From Oscillospiraceae bacterium (GTDB taxonomy: Bacteria > Bacillota > Clostridia > Oscillospirales > Oscillospiraceae), in assembly GCA_017435615.1 (NCBI GenBank), contig JAFSET010000056.1, positions 1 to 34,065 on the forward strand: DNA of 34,065 nucleotides, in the 5' to 3' direction. Each line of letters starts with the position of its first letter. Position 1 is the stretch's first letter. A model generated the notes under the pieces. It worked only from the letters and a program-made list of their open reading frames with translations. It did no database searches and had not been told where the DNA came from. Shown here piece after piece: positions 17,501 through 25,778 of the stretch. Both the position numbers and the translations under genes were made by a program.

Positions 17501-20235
17501 CCTTTAAGAGCTGCGCCGGACTGACTCAGCTCACCATTCCCAATACAGTCGTTGAAATCTGCTACGCAGCCTTTGATAGCTGTACAAACCTGTCCGCAAT
17601 GGAAATTCCTGACAGTGTCCAGAGCATTGACTCCCGGGCCTTCTACAAATGTCAGGATCTGGAGCAGGTCAATGTGGGCAAGGGCCTGCAGGAGCTGGGC
17701 CAGGATGTGTTCAACTATTGCGATGCCCTGCAAAACATCCATGTGGCAGACGCAAATGTGTACTTCTCCAGCATAAGCGGTGTACTCTTTGATAACAACG
17801 CAAAAACCCTGCTCCGTGTTCCGACCCAAAAGACCGGAAGCTACCGAATTCCCAAGAGCGTGCAAACCATAGGCAGAGGCGCCCTGCAGGGATGCATGGT
17901 CAGCAAGGTCGTCATTCAAAGCGGTGTTACCGCAATTGAAGAATTTGCCTTCCGTGATTGTGTCAATCTGACGCAGATCTCCATCCCGGCCAGCGTGATG
18001 ACCCTGAAGGAGGGTGCGTTCTTCGGATGTGCCGGACTGCAGACAGTTACGGTTCCCGGCAACGTTCATACCCTTGGCAACAGCGTTTTCGGTAATTGTA
18101 AGAACCTGCAGCGTGTCGAGCTGCAAAACGGCGTGCAGAGCATCGGCTGGTATGTATTCGCAGACTGCCCCAGCCTGACAGAAGTAAAAGTGACGGACTC
18201 TTTGGAATCCTTTGGTCAGGACATTTTCGACGGCAGCGCAAAGGCAGTGCTGCATTGTCCCATCGCCTCTGTGGCGGATGTCTACGCTCAGGAAAACAGC
18301 CTTGCACTGGCTTATACCGACAGCATTGCCAAGGTTGCCGTGCAGCAGCTTCCTCTGAGAACAGAGTATCCGCTGAACGCCAAGGTCAGCGCCAACGGCT
18401 TGCTGCTGAAGGTCACCCTGGCTGACGGCACCGTCAAGACCGCCTCCGCAGGCTACACCGTCGATCCGGTGAACACCGCCACCGAGGGCAAAAAGACTGT
18501 GACGGTACACTTTGGTGACTATAAGGTCCAGTATGACATTTTGGTGGATAAGCGGTTTGTGGCATATCCTGAGTCTGCGCACAACTACGACACCAATTGC
18601 GTACAGGAGTGGACCTATACCCACCACGCCAACAGCGAAAAGCTGTTTGTGACCTTCTCAAACAAGTGTATGCTGGAAGCACCCTACGACTATGTTTACA
18701 TCTATGACGGCACCGATGAGCTGGTAGGCGCTTACACTGGAAAAGAGCTGGCAGGAAAAACGGTTGAGATCATCGGAAAAAGCTTCAAAATCGAGCTGGA
18801 AAGTGATGGAAGCAATAGCTACTATGGCTTCTCCATCGACTTGATCCGTGGAGACTCTGTGGAAATTCTGACACAGCCTGTCAACCAAAATCTTCCCAGC
18901 GGAAAGAATGCCATCTTCAGCGTGGTAGCCAGCGGCAATGGCCTTAAGTATCAGTGGCAGTACCGCACCTCCGCTACCGGCAAGTGGGTGAATGCCTCCG
19001 CCACCGGCAACAAGACCGCAAAATTAACTGTGCCTGTTACGGCAGCCCGTAACGGCTATCAGTACCGTTGCAAGATCACGGACAGCGCCGGAAACGAGTG
19101 CTTCTCCGATGCCGCAACCTTGAAGGTGGTAACCCTGAAGATCACGGCTCAGCCGACTGCGGTCAATGCCGTTGCAGGCAAGACTGTGAAATTCACCGTC
19201 AAGGCATCCGGTACGGGCCTTACCTATCAGTGGCAGTACCGCACCTCCACCACCGGCAAGTGGGCAAACGCCTCTGCCACCGGCAGCAAGACAGCTACTG
19301 TCAGCGTGCCGGCTACGGTAAGCCGTAACGGCTATCAGTACCGCTGCCAGATCACTGATAAGTACGGCAATGTCATCGTATCCAAGGCCGCAGCCCTGAA
19401 TGTATTTGGTGTAAAGACGCAACCGACTGATCAAAATCTCCTTGCCGGAAAGACTGCTAAATTTAAGGTTACCGCGGTGGGTACAGGCCTTACCTATCAG
19501 TGGCAGTATCGCACCTCCGCAAAGGCACTTTGGAAGAACACTTCCGCCACCGGCAGTAAGACCGCAGCACTGAGCGTGTCTGCTACCGCCACAAAGAACG
19601 GCTATCAGTATCGCTGCCAGATCACCGATAAGTACGGTAATACGGTTTATTCCAATGCAGCGACCCTGAAGATCGTCACCCTGAAGGTGACCGGTCAGCC
19701 TGCCAATAAGTTTGTGCCTGCCGGCAAGACAGCCAAGTTTACCGTCAAGGTCAGCGGCACAGGTGTTACCTATCAGTGGCAGTACCGCACCTCCGCTAAG
19801 GGAAGCTGGAAGGTGACCTCGGCCACCGGCAACAAGACCGCAACCCTGAGCGTGGCCGCTTCCGCCGCGAAGAACGGCTATCAGTACCGCTGTAAGATCA
19901 CCGATCAGTACGGCAATGTGGTCTATTCCAATGCCGCAACCTTAAAGATCGTGACCTTGAAGATCACGACCCAGCCTGCCTCTGTGACACTGGCCAAGGG
20001 CAAAACAGCTACCTTCAAGGTAGCTGCCAATGGCACAGGCCTTACTTACCAGTGGCAGTACCGCACTTCCGCCAAGGGTAGCTGGAAGAACGCTTCCGCT
20101 ACCGGCAACAAGACCGCAACCCTGAAGGTACCGGTAACCGCAACAAAGAATGGCTATCAGTACCGTTGCGTGATCACGGACCAGTACGGCAATGTGGTGA
20201 GTTCCAATGCTGCTACCCTGACAGTGAAGAAATAA
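11515..20235 (+). CDS. Giant BspA-like leucine-rich-repeat surface protein with CUB-like and Ig-like modules
   Basis: This 2906-residue secreted protein starts at the ATG at 11515 (AAGGGAG upstream; promoter rules out the longer frame). Residues 1-32 are a signal peptide. It is built from supra-repeats: LRR_5/TpLRR block (about 56-595), Ig-like (602-670), CUB-like (685-784), Cys-pair module (786-862); again LRR (862-1459), Ig-like (1461-1537), CUB-like (1543-1642), Cys-pair (1644-1722); then LRR (1722-2272), Ig-like, CUB-like (to about 2449), and finally five Ig-like repeats of 91-92 residues with YQWQYRTS and NGYQYRC. LRR units show the IGxxAFxxCxxLxxIxIPxSVxxI pattern; some carry the NEYGNAKYLGN insertion. 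There is no LPXTG, SLH or C-terminal helix. Such proteins in gut and oral bacteria bind host proteins or other cells; that role here is inference. Confidence 0.93.
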   Translation: MKRQFRKTSLWLMLTAVLVLCALVLPGQAKAASAEDLTYWIESNEVVITGINYDATGTLEIPDTIEGYPVTRIDSYAFNSCQLTHITVPDSVTSIGSTAFAYSSHLTGITLGNGVTSIESSAFYNCFSLTEITVPDSVKELGHSAFAYCNALTEAVIGEGVTRIERNCFDNCTSLTSVTLGSKIEYVPQSAFYGCSNLTYNQYDNAKYLGNEDAPYLALLYPASSDITSVEVADTAVVIGQGALADCYDLEEVIIPDSVRFINNDAFLHCNGLTSVDLGRGVEAIGESAFNGCHSLQEISIPAGVSAIDAGAFRECTGLTGIWVDEANVSYCSDSNGVLFNKDMTTLLAYPAARTGNYNVPDTVQIIAAYAFDHLGEQKQIVLPQSVHTLQPYAFNNARIESIDLSGVVYIEDGVFWDCNSLAAVTLGEKLTKIGPNAFIGCDKLTGITIPASVTQIGAGAFTNNTNSTGIWVNSQNPNYSSDEYGVLFNKNKTLLVQAPGSISGSYIVPQSVTQLENLAFYHCGKLSSVTFGSAVKQIGSQCFDMCTALHTVEFTGDAPNLNWCFSDVTATAYYPADNATWESFDFHGYNGELTWTALGNLTGIEVVGTPVCVVNDDLSNILQVQVTYDNGEARILPAGSYTVTCDVSTTGRKTATVTYENYSTQAVVAVHSARQWQDVASALWPESTHNYEDNLNDIQVLSIPGALGIRLTFGPKTRTEEGWDYIYILDKNDTQIARLSGQIGVKTVEVPGDTVKIRMTSDGSSNDYGYDFSAVTANSLVHTGEKVPGSPASCTQDGLTDGVQCEICQELTGQYEIPALGHDYVETMVEPTKEAAGHMVYTCSRCADSYNGPDIPYVEIATGTIGENITWVLTEHGTLTVSGEGRMQDHATNWSDYNNQIKRLVVSEGITYLGLYAFSNLDELTGVTLPQSLREIGDRAFEYAYKLSSVELPAGVSSIGEFAFSGCTSLTDIYIPANVHDIGLGSFESCNSLPGIRVAQDNPNYTAVDGVLFNKDITVLMQFPNGKGGEYTVPDSVTAIDSRAFIYNRLLTKLVLPEQLKTIGEYAFFDCSSLESINIPHGLQTLGIEAFANCYELKCNEYGNGKYLGNEDNPYMLLLCASSQEITSIEVAEGTKLIEPNALRYCFDLTSVSLPDGILDFSPGMIEDSASVQYNEFGNAKYLGNAQNPYVVLIKALSTDITTAEIAATTRVICDYAFADCTALTNVSLPEGLVKIGSHAFNWCSSLTELTVPDSVTTIGDNAFGSCSALKTVKLGDGLETIGGYAFGWDYALTEIEIPNSVRSLGNGVFQECNKLQRVTLSKNLTEIPTNCFGWCYDLQSIEIPEGVTAIGEQAFYCCYGMTRAVLPESLCIVDNFSFNNCSSLKQLAIGADVHTVGNFAFAGCDELSEIEFMGDAPAIGEGAFQNITVTAYYGQDGKGWAQAAADSYGGETTWTALGQVTDLQAVYIPSYAVGDTWNGSDIQLQATYDNDLQRILPAGTYTLSDCDLSKAGVRTATATYRDASAQLPVAVHEGRTQITVDSAYYPESEHNYSNNLDDTQIFRYLGAGSIRLTFSQQCHTEGCDYIYVLDRNDQEIARYSGSEMAGVELEVPGDTVKIRMTSDGSVTYYGYSFSSIEVDLLSHSGEAVPAKEPTCTEDGHAEGILCEICNQVTSCVAYAALGHDYAEEMVEPTPEANGHMTYTCTVCGDSYNGPDIEYVEVASGVCGADVTWTLAEHGTLTISGTGAMDIYADYGAPWEEYRSQIRRIVISDGVTTVGSYAFYWCWNLEDVTLADSMTEIGYCAFYGCESLKEIVLPDSVLSIGDYAFSDCYILAKADLGSGLQTIGEGAFKYCYRLEELSVPDTLQSMGSYVFWDCEKLQYNEYENARYLGNEANPYVIMSRVTDLGISVLKVHEQTKVIDQYAAADCEWMTSAELPEGLRQIGMGAFAYCSSLSAITVPEGVTEIGDEVFYGCSALADVQIQGSVERIGDYAFKSCAGLTQLTIPNTVVEICYAAFDSCTNLSAMEIPDSVQSIDSRAFYKCQDLEQVNVGKGLQELGQDVFNYCDALQNIHVADANVYFSSISGVLFDNNAKTLLRVPTQKTGSYRIPKSVQTIGRGALQGCMVSKVVIQSGVTAIEEFAFRDCVNLTQISIPASVMTLKEGAFFGCAGLQTVTVPGNVHTLGNSVFGNCKNLQRVELQNGVQSIGWYVFADCPSLTEVKVTDSLESFGQDIFDGSAKAVLHCPIASVADVYAQENSLALAYTDSIAKVAVQQLPLRTEYPLNAKVSANGLLLKVTLADGTVKTASAGYTVDPVNTATEGKKTVTVHFGDYKVQYDILVDKRFVAYPESAHNYDTNCVQEWTYTHHANSEKLFVTFSNKCMLEAPYDYVYIYDGTDELVGAYTGKELAGKTVEIIGKSFKIELESDGSNSYYGFSIDLIRGDSVEILTQPVNQNLPSGKNAIFSVVASGNGLKYQWQYRTSATGKWVNASATGNKTAKLTVPVTAARNGYQYRCKITDSAGNECFSDAATLKVVTLKITAQPTAVNAVAGKTVKFTVKASGTGLTYQWQYRTSTTGKWANASATGSKTATVSVPATVSRNGYQYRCQITDKYGNVIVSKAAALNVFGVKTQPTDQNLLAGKTAKFKVTAVGTGLTYQWQYRTSAKALWKNTSATGSKTAALSVSATATKNGYQYRCQITDKYGNTVYSNAATLKIVTLKVTGQPANKFVPAGKTAKFTVKVSGTGVTYQWQYRTSAKGSWKVTSATGNKTATLSVAASAAKNGYQYRCKITDQYGNVVYSNAATLKIVTLKITTQPASVTLAKGKTATFKVAANGTGLTYQWQYRTSAKGSWKNASATGNKTATLKVPVTATKNGYQYRCVITDQYGNVVSSNAATLTVKK
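18858..20232 (+). repeat. Five tandem Ig-like repeats (273-276 bp period)
   Basis: The repeated NGYQYRC codons start near 19051, 19327, 19600, 19874 and 20150, giving a 273-276-bp period. Each unit also carries the YQWQYRTS codons. The units match at DNA as well as protein level, with several stretches nearly the same, so they could expand or contract by recombination. Confidence 0.9.
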
Positions 20236-20240
20236 CCCCC

Positions 20241-20275
20241 AATTCCGGGATGGTTCACCATCCCGGAATTTTTAT
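20241..20275 (+). terminator. Terminator of the giant LRR protein gene
   Basis: A perfect 13-bp stem (AATTCCGGGATGG, 20241-20253, with CCATCCCGGAATT, 20258-20270) around TTCA is followed by TTTAT, 6 bases after the stop codon. Confidence 0.9.
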
Positions 20276-20299
20276 ATGTGTAGGCACCGGCCTCCGGTC

Positions 20300-20340
20300 G
20301 TGTCATTGCGAGCCGTCGGAACGACGGCTCGCAATGACAC
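20300..20340. repeat. Minimal family-1 repeat: perfect 18-bp hairpin
   Basis: GTGTCATTGCGAGCCGTC (20300-20317) pairs perfectly with 20323-20340 around GGAAC. The arm is the same TGTCATTGCGAGCC as in the arms of the 24-267 and 30512-30825 elements, here as a bare hairpin without the interior. The remaining sequence to 20448 holds nothing I can name. Confidence 0.8.
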
Positions 20341-20448
20341 CGTTGTAGGTTTCTTGTTTGATCCAAACGGAAGGAAAGAATGTATGGTAGTGACCTGCTT
20401 CCGGACGGTCCGGCTTCATCCACAAGGTACAGACGAAGGCGTAAAATT

Positions 20449-20480
20449 AGGGGCGTTGCGACCATCCGCAACGCCCCTTT
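20449..20480 (-). terminator. Terminator of azlC-azlD
   Basis: A 12-bp stem (AGGGGCGTTGCG, 20449-20460, with CGCAACGCCCCT, 20467-20478) lies 44 bases after the azlD stop; on the minus strand it is followed by AATTTTAC. It could also back up the giant-gene terminator on the plus strand. Confidence 0.7.
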
Positions 20481-20522
20481 GATATGGCAATAAATTTAGC
20501 ATTTAGCTTTTATCATTTAGCA

Positions 20523-20840
20523 TTAAAACACAAGCTGCACCAGCAGCATATAAAATACAGTGCCAACACCGATGGACAGAAGGCTGTTCCGCTTCCAGAT
20601 ATGCAGCAGCGCAACTGCGGCGCAGCCTAATAGCTCCGGAATTCCGTAGGGAGGCTGGAGCGGACGCACATCCTTCATGCAGTACACAACCAGCATACCC
20701 ATAATGGCGCAGGGGAGAACCTTGCCCAATTGGGTGATCAGCTCCGGGGTCTTTTTCTTGCCGCCAAACAGCAGGAAGGGCAAAAACCGGGTACCGGCAG
20801 TGACCAGGGCGATCACCACGATCATCCATACATCATGCAT
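20523..20840 (-). CDS. azlD: AzlD-family branched-chain amino acid transport protein
   Basis: This 105-residue membrane protein is the small partner of AzlC; the pair exports branched-chain amino acids in characterised relatives (AzlCD, BrnFE). About four hydrophobic segments are visible, with the family features TRFLPFLLF near residues 17-25 and an [13 protein letters not shown] helix. Length is typical. GGAAGGAGGG precedes the ATG. Its first 8 bases overlap the end of azlC, so translation is coupled. It is followed by a GC-rich hairpin terminator. Confidence 0.92.
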   Translation of the reverse strand: MHDVWMIVVIALVTAGTRFLPFLLFGGKKKTPELITQLGKVLPCAIMGMLVVYCMKDVRPLQPPYGIPELLGCAAVALLHIWKRNSLLSIGVGTVFYMLLVQLVF

Positions 20841-21525
20841 GGCGATCCCTCCTTCCGGTTTTTAGGCTGACGGTCAGCAAGACCGCGATCAGCACCATGG
20901 AGGGGATCAGGAAGATTTCCGAACCGAAGAGCAGCAGACACAGGGCAGTGCTTGCCGCGCCGATGATGGCCGGCAGATGGGTTTTGTGGGTCAGCCACTG
21001 GTCCACAAACATGGTAACAAACAGCGCCGTCAGCACAAATTCCACGCCCTCAAAGCTGATGGGAATATATTTGCCTGCCAGAGAACCTAACACGCAGCCG
21101 CAGATCCAGTAGATCTGATCCAGCAGGGAAACGGCAAAACAGTAGGCGTGCCTGCTCATGCCCTGGGGCGGTTGGTTTTGAGTCACCAGGGAATAGGTCT
21201 CGTCGGTCAGGGCGAAGATCAGGTAGGGCTTTTTCTTACCGGCAGAGCCGTAGGTGTCCAGCAGGGAAATGCCGTAAAAAATGTGCCGTGCGTTGACCAG
21301 GAAGGTGGCGATGGCGGCACTGAGCAGGGAAGCTCCGCCGGAGAGCAGGCTGACAGCCAGGTATTGTCCGGAGCCTGCGAATACAAAAACACTCATGCAC
21401 AGCGACCACCAGACACTGTAGCCGCTTTCGCTGAGCAAAATGCCAAAACCGCTGCCTAAAAACAGATAGCCGGTCAGTACCGGCACGGTATCCAAAAACA
21501 CGGTTTTGAGCGCTTTTTTATTCAT
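20833..21525 (-). CDS. azlC: AzlC-family branched-chain amino acid exporter subunit
   Basis: This 230-residue polytopic membrane protein is the large subunit of an AzlCD exporter. Visible family features are the [13 protein letters not shown] helix, [13 protein letters not shown] and the [13 protein letters not shown] segment followed by [10 protein letters not shown]. It overlaps azlD by 8 bases. The ribosome binding site is weak (AAAGGCAG) but a consensus promoter lies 32 bases upstream. Substrate assignment is by family only. Its placement next to a threonine locus and rpoB does not tell more about its job. Confidence 0.93.
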   Translation of the reverse strand: MNKKALKTVFLDTVPVLTGYLFLGSGFGILLSESGYSVWWSLCMSVFVFAGSGQYLAVSLLSGGASLLSAAIATFLVNARHIFYGISLLDTYGSAGKKKPYLIFALTDETYSLVTQNQPPQGMSRHAYCFAVSLLDQIYWICGCVLGSLAGKYIPISFEGVEFVLTALFVTMFVDQWLTHKTHLPAIIGAASTALCLLLFGSEIFLIPSMVLIAVLLTVSLKTGRRDRHA

Positions 21526-21556
21526 ATGGGATCAACTGCCTTTCGTACTGGAAGGC

Positions 21557-21585
21557 ATTATAATCATAGCTCCCCGGAATGTCAA
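21557..21585 (-). promoter_or_regulatory. Consensus promoter of azlC-azlD
   Basis: On the minus strand TTGACA (21580-21585), a 17-base spacer and TATAAT (21557-21562): both hexamers perfect and spacing ideal. The predicted leader is about 25 bases. No operator is obvious. Confidence 0.88.
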
Positions 21586-21602
21586 CACTTCATATTCCCC
21601 GA

Positions 21603-21790
21603 TTTATCGAGCTGTTGATAAAATCTCGTAGGGACACCCCTCCTGGGGTGTCCGCAAAGATTTTGGGGCTCGATGCACCAAAATCTTTTTATTTTGTTTA
21701 CGTGTAGGAACAAAATTGGCCCATCGAGGCCAAATATAGTTTCGGACACCCTGGGAAGGGTGTCCCTACGGTGTTGTAAGGCAGGTGCCG
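21603..21790. repeat. MITE-like element, family 2, copy B (inverted relative to copy A)
   Basis: It starts with TTTATCGAGCTG (21603-21614) and then follows the reverse complement of 8181-8372 almost throughout: hairpin GGACACCCCT...GGGGTGTCC, the AAAGATTTTGGGGCTCGATG interior, and the far hairpin ending GTGTCCCTACG. Differences are scattered substitutions, and the right end is more decayed than the left. It lies between the azlC promoter and the rpoB promoter, both apparently intact. Confidence 0.8.
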
Positions 21791-21837
21791 GAAAAATTGG
21801 AATTTCGGGCGCACTGAGGAATATAAAAAAGGCAACA

Positions 21838-21861
21838 AAAAATCCGGGGAAAAATCCCCGG
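21838..21861 (-). terminator. Hairpin upstream of the rpoB promoter, possible minus-strand terminator
   Basis: CCGGGGA and TCCCCGG pair around AAAA (21844-21861). On the minus strand this is followed by a T6 run, as a terminator would be. No minus-strand gene precedes it, so it may only block antisense transcription coming out of rpoB. Confidence 0.4.
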
Positions 21862-21880
21862 AAAAATTTAGCAAAATCCA

Positions 21881-21909
21881 TTGACAAAAGTTTTTCGTTG
21901 TGATACAAT
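21881..21909 (+). promoter_or_regulatory. Promoter of rpoB-rpoC
   Basis: TTGACA (21881-21886), a 17-base spacer and TACAAT (21904-21909), near-consensus. Transcription should start at about 21916, giving a leader of about 175 bases. Confidence 0.85.
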
Positions 21910-21915
21910 GGTTGT

Positions 21916-22091
21916 CCATACTGTGATAGTATGCCCTACTGTCGCTTGTACCTTACAGTGACAATATATCACAGCTATCGGAGGTTGTCAAGTGTTCCAA
22001 AAAACAAACTAACAACCGAACCGGGCGTATCAAACCGTAAACAAGCACAACATATTCCGGCGCAAGCCGAAAGAAAGGCGTGATCGACAAT
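21916..22091 (+). promoter_or_regulatory. Structured 5' leader of rpoB
   Basis: Two stems are mutually exclusive: CATACT-GTGAT-AGTATG (21917-21933), at the predicted 5' end, and CTGTGATA (21921-21928) with TATCACAG (21967-21974), which encloses ACTGT...ACAGT (21938-21942, 21955-21959). A small CGGC-GCAA-GCCG hairpin with a GNRA-type loop (22058-22069) lies just before the ribosome binding site. It matches no riboswitch class I know. The leader could set mRNA stability or respond to polymerase level. Confidence 0.45.
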
Positions 22092-25000
22092 ATGGCAATG
22101 GTCAAAGACCAATACTTTGGCAAGACTTTGCGTAAAAGCTATGCAAAGTACAACGAGATTTTGGAAATGCCCAACATGCTGAAGATCCAGAAGGACTCCT
22201 ATCAGTGGTTCCTGGACGAAGGTCTGCGTGAGGTCTTCAAGGATGTTGGTGTCATTACTGACTTCTCCGGTAAGCTGGAGCTGAGCTTCCTGGATTACTC
22301 CATGGAGGACAAGCCCAAGTATACCATCGAAGAGTGTAAAGAGCGTGATGCCACCTACGCCCGTCCTATTAAGGTACGGGTCCGCCTGCGCAACACCGAG
22401 ACCGATGAGATCAAGGAGCAGGAGATCTTTATGGGTGATTTCCCCATCATGACCAACGGCGGTACCTTTGTGATCAACGGCGCAGAGCGTGTTATCGTTT
22501 CTCAGATCGTCAGAAGCCCCGGCATGTACTACGGCCACGAGGTGGACAAGGCTGATCAGCACACCTACACCGCAACGGTGATCCCTTACCGCGGTGCCTG
22601 GCTGGAGTATGAAACCGACCTGTCCGACATTTTCTGGGTCCGGATCGACAAGAACCGGAAGCTGCCCATCACCAGCCTGATCCGTGCGCTGGGTGTGGAT
22701 ACCGATGAAAAGATCAAGGCCATGTTTGGCGAGGATCCCCGTATTCTTGCCACAATGGAAAAGGATACCTGCAAGACCCGGGAAGAGGGCCTGCTGGAGA
22801 TCTACCGCCGGCTCCGTCCCGGCGAGCCTCCCACGGTGGAGACTGCCATTGCCCACCTGGAGGGCCTGCTGTTCGACGCTCATCGTTATGATGTCAGCGC
22901 CGTGGGCCGTTATAAGTTCAATAAGAAGATGGATATTGCCACCCGTCTGTCCGGCCAGGAGCTGGTAGAGCCCATTGCCGATCCCATGACCGGTGAGATC
23001 CTGGCTATGCCCGGCGAGATCATCTCCCGTGCCCGTGCCAAGGAGCTGGCTGCCCGTGGCGTCAATGAGGCCACCATCAGAGTGGGTGACCAGAAGGTCA
23101 AGCTTCTGTCCAACAATATGGTGGATATGGCTGGCTTCGTGGATTTTGATCCCCGTCAGTACGGCATTAAGGAAAAGGTCTGCTTCAGCGTGCTCAAGGA
23201 AATGCTGGAGACTGTCCCTGCCGACGGCTGGGAGGATGCCATTGCTGAGCGCATGACCGACCTGGTGCCCAAGCACATCGTGGTGGACGATATTATGGCA
23301 TCCATCAACTATCTGTGCTGCGTGGCTGCCGGTGTTGGCACCGCTGACGATATCGACCACCTGGGTAACCGCCGTCTGCGCTGCGTCGGTGAGCTGCTGC
23401 AGAACCAGTTCCGCATCGGCTTCAGCCGTCTGGACCGTGTGATCCGTGAGCGTATGACCGTGCAGGACCTGGATGCGGTGACCCCCCAGAGCCTGATCAA
23501 CATCCGTCCTGTGACTGCTGTGATCAAGGAGTTCTTCGGCTCCAGCCCCCTGTCTCAGTTCATGGATCAGAACAACCCCCTGGCTGAGCTGACCCACAAG
23601 CGCCGTCTGTCCGCACTGGGCCCCGGCGGTCTGAGCCGTGAGCGCGCTTCCTTCGATGTGCGTGATATTCACTACACCCACTATGGCCGTATGTGCCCCA
23701 TCGAGACCCCGGAAGGTCCCAACATCGGCCTGATCAACTACCTGGCAACCTTCGCCAAGATCAACGAGTACGGCTTCGTGGAGGCCCCCTACCGCAAGGT
23801 AGACAAGGCCACCGGCAAGGTCACCGATCAGGTGGACTATATGACTGCGGATGTGGAAGACGAGTTTTACATCGGTCAGGCCAACGAGCCTTTGGATGAA
23901 AACGGCTGTCTGGCCAATGCCCGTATTACCTGCCGTCACCGCAACGAGATCATTGCTGTGGACCGTGATGTGATCGACTACATCGATGTCTCCCCCAGAA
24001 TGATGATCTCCATTGCTACTTCCTTTATTCCCTTCCTGCAAAACGACGACGCAAACCGTGCTTTGATGGGCGCGAACATGCAGCGTCAGGCCGTGCCTCT
24101 GCTGACCACCGAGCCTCCCATCGTGGCTACCGGTATCGAGCACGCCGCGGCTGTGGACTCTGAGGTTTGTGTCAAGGCTACCGGTAAGGGTACTGTTTCC
24201 GCTGTTTCCGCTGACGAGATCACGGTGATCTACGACGACGGCAATGTGCAGACCTACCCCCTGACCAAGTTCTCCCGCAGCAACGCCGGCACCTGCATCA
24301 ACCAGCGGCCCATCGTGACCGTGGGTGAGCGTGTGGAAGACCGGCAGATCATTGCCGACGGTCCTTCCTGCTCCGGCGGTGAGATCGCTCTGGGTAAGAA
24401 CGTGCTGATCGGCTTCGTTACCTGGGAAGGCTACAACTACGAGGACGCCATTTTGCTCAACGAGCGTCTGGTCCGTGAGGACGTGTTTACCTCCATTCAC
24501 ATCGAGGAGCACGAAACAGAAGCCCGTGACACCAAGCTGGGACCGGAGGAGATCACCCGGGATATTCCCAACGTTGGTGAAGACACCCTGAAGGACCTGG
24601 ACGAGAACGGTATCATCCGCATCGGCGCGGAGGTCCATTCCGGTGACTACCTGGTTGGTAAGGTCACCCCCAAGGGCGAAACAGAGCTGACTCCGGAAGA
24701 GAGATTGCTGCGCGCCATCTTCGGCGAGAAGGCAAGAGAAGTCCGTGACACCTCCCTGAAGGTACCTCACGGCGAAAGCGGTATTGTTGTGGACGTGAAG
24801 GTGTTCACCAAGGAGAATTCCGATGAGCTGGCTCCCGGCGTGACCAAGTCCGTCCGTGTGTATATTGCCCAGAAGCGTAAGATCTCCGTGGGCGACAAGA
24901 TGGCTGGCCGTCACGGTAACAAGGGCGTTGTGTCCCGTGTTCTGCCGGAAGAGGATATGCCCTTCCTGCCTGACGGTACCCCCCTGGATGTGGTGCTGAA

Positions 25001-25766
25001 CCCCCTGGGCGTGCCTTCGCGTATGAACATCGGTCAGGTTTTGGAGGTCCACCTGGGCTATGCCGCAAAGGCACTGGGCTGGAAGGTTGCCACCCCTGTG
25101 TTCGACGGTGCCAACGAGAAGGACATCCGGGATACCCTGAAGCTGGCCGGCCTGCGTGAAGACGGCAAGACCGTTCTGTATGACGGCCGTACCGGTGAGC
25201 CCTTCGATAACCTGGTTACCGTAGGCTACCCCTACTACCTGAAGCTGCACCACCTGGTTGACGATAAGATCCACGCCCGTTCCACCGGTCCCTACGCACT
25301 GGTTACCCAGCAGCCCTTGGGCGGCAAGGCCCAGTTCGGCGGCCAGCGTTTCGGCGAAATGGAAGTTTGGGCCCTGGAGGCATACGGCGCGGCCTATACC
25401 CTGCAGGAGATCCTCACCGTCAAGTCCGACGATGTCACAGGCCGTGTCAAGACCTACGAGGCCATCGTCAAGGGCAGCAACATTCCTACCCCCGGCGTTC
25501 CCGAATCCTTCAAGGTTCTGGTCAAGGAGCTGCAGGCACTGTGCCTGGATATCCGTGTTCTGGACGAGCAGGGCAATGAGATCGAGCTGAAGGACGAGGA
25601 AGAGGATGATGAGCTGATGTACAGCGGCGGCCCCAACACCGATTTGGTGGTGGATGCCGACGATGTGCTGGATAACGGCTTCGTCATTGACGAGGGCAGT
25701 CCCGATGATATTATGGATGTGTTCGGCAGCAGCGATGACGACGATGCCGACACCTACGAAGATTAA
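22092..25766 (+). CDS. rpoB: RNA polymerase beta subunit
   Basis: This 1224-residue subunit is the catalytic core partner of RpoC. The rifampicin region is at about 483-519 ([13 protein letters not shown] ... [12 protein letters not shown]); the positions matching E. coli D516, H526 and S531 are the sensitive residues, while E. coli Q510 is Pro. The [12 protein letters not shown] and [22 protein letters not shown] blocks are intact. The C-terminal tail is long and very acidic, ending in a run of Asp. I chose the ATG at 22092: AGAAAGG lies 13 bases upstream, while a GTG at 22080 touches that site and an ATG at 22098 is farther. Unusually there is no rplJ-rplL upstream; it has its own promoter. 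Overlap of the rpoC ribosome binding site with its stop couples the two. Confidence 0.97.
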   Translation: MAMVKDQYFGKTLRKSYAKYNEILEMPNMLKIQKDSYQWFLDEGLREVFKDVGVITDFSGKLELSFLDYSMEDKPKYTIEECKERDATYARPIKVRVRLRNTETDEIKEQEIFMGDFPIMTNGGTFVINGAERVIVSQIVRSPGMYYGHEVDKADQHTYTATVIPYRGAWLEYETDLSDIFWVRIDKNRKLPITSLIRALGVDTDEKIKAMFGEDPRILATMEKDTCKTREEGLLEIYRRLRPGEPPTVETAIAHLEGLLFDAHRYDVSAVGRYKFNKKMDIATRLSGQELVEPIADPMTGEILAMPGEIISRARAKELAARGVNEATIRVGDQKVKLLSNNMVDMAGFVDFDPRQYGIKEKVCFSVLKEMLETVPADGWEDAIAERMTDLVPKHIVVDDIMASINYLCCVAAGVGTADDIDHLGNRRLRCVGELLQNQFRIGFSRLDRVIRERMTVQDLDAVTPQSLINIRPVTAVIKEFFGSSPLSQFMDQNNPLAELTHKRRLSALGPGGLSRERASFDVRDIHYTHYGRMCPIETPEGPNIGLINYLATFAKINEYGFVEAPYRKVDKATGKVTDQVDYMTADVEDEFYIGQANEPLDENGCLANARITCRHRNEIIAVDRDVIDYIDVSPRMMISIATSFIPFLQNDDANRALMGANMQRQAVPLLTTEPPIVATGIEHAAAVDSEVCVKATGKGTVSAVSADEITVIYDDGNVQTYPLTKFSRSNAGTCINQRPIVTVGERVEDRQIIADGPSCSGGEIALGKNVLIGFVTWEGYNYEDAILLNERLVREDVFTSIHIEEHETEARDTKLGPEEITRDIPNVGEDTLKDLDENGIIRIGAEVHSGDYLVGKVTPKGETELTPEERLLRAIFGEKAREVRDTSLKVPHGESGIVVDVKVFTKENSDELAPGVTKSVRVYIAQKRKISVGDKMAGRHGNKGVVSRVLPEEDMPFLPDGTPLDVVLNPLGVPSRMNIGQVLEVHLGYAAKALGWKVATPVFDGANEKDIRDTLKLAGLREDGKTVLYDGRTGEPFDNLVTVGYPYYLKLHHLVDDKIHARSTGPYALVTQQPLGGKAQFGGQRFGEMEVWALEAYGAAYTLQEILTVKSDDVTGRVKTYEAIVKGSNIPTPGVPESFKVLVKELQALCLDIRVLDEQGNEIELKDEEEDDELMYSGGPNTDLVVDADDVLDNGFVIDEGSPDDIMDVFGSSDDDDADTYED

Positions 25767-25778
25767 GGAGGCGATACA

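Noticed and set aside
16099..18627. An 842-codon open frame antisense to the giant LRR gene
   Set aside because: Long shadow of the repetitive LRR codons; no family pattern and no start signals.
18858..20232. CRISPR-like regular repeats
   Set aside because: The 273-276-bp period is in frame inside a coding region and translates to Ig-like protein repeats; there are no spacers or cas genes.
20157..20482. Small open frames after the giant gene
   Set aside because: They run through the terminator and the GTCATTGCGAGCC hairpin; no ribosome binding site or protein-like pattern.
23538..23648. Possible rifampicin-resistance change in rpoB (Pro where E. coli has Gln510)
   Set aside because: The main resistance positions (E. 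coli D516, H526, S531) are the sensitive residues; I take the Pro as normal lineage variation.
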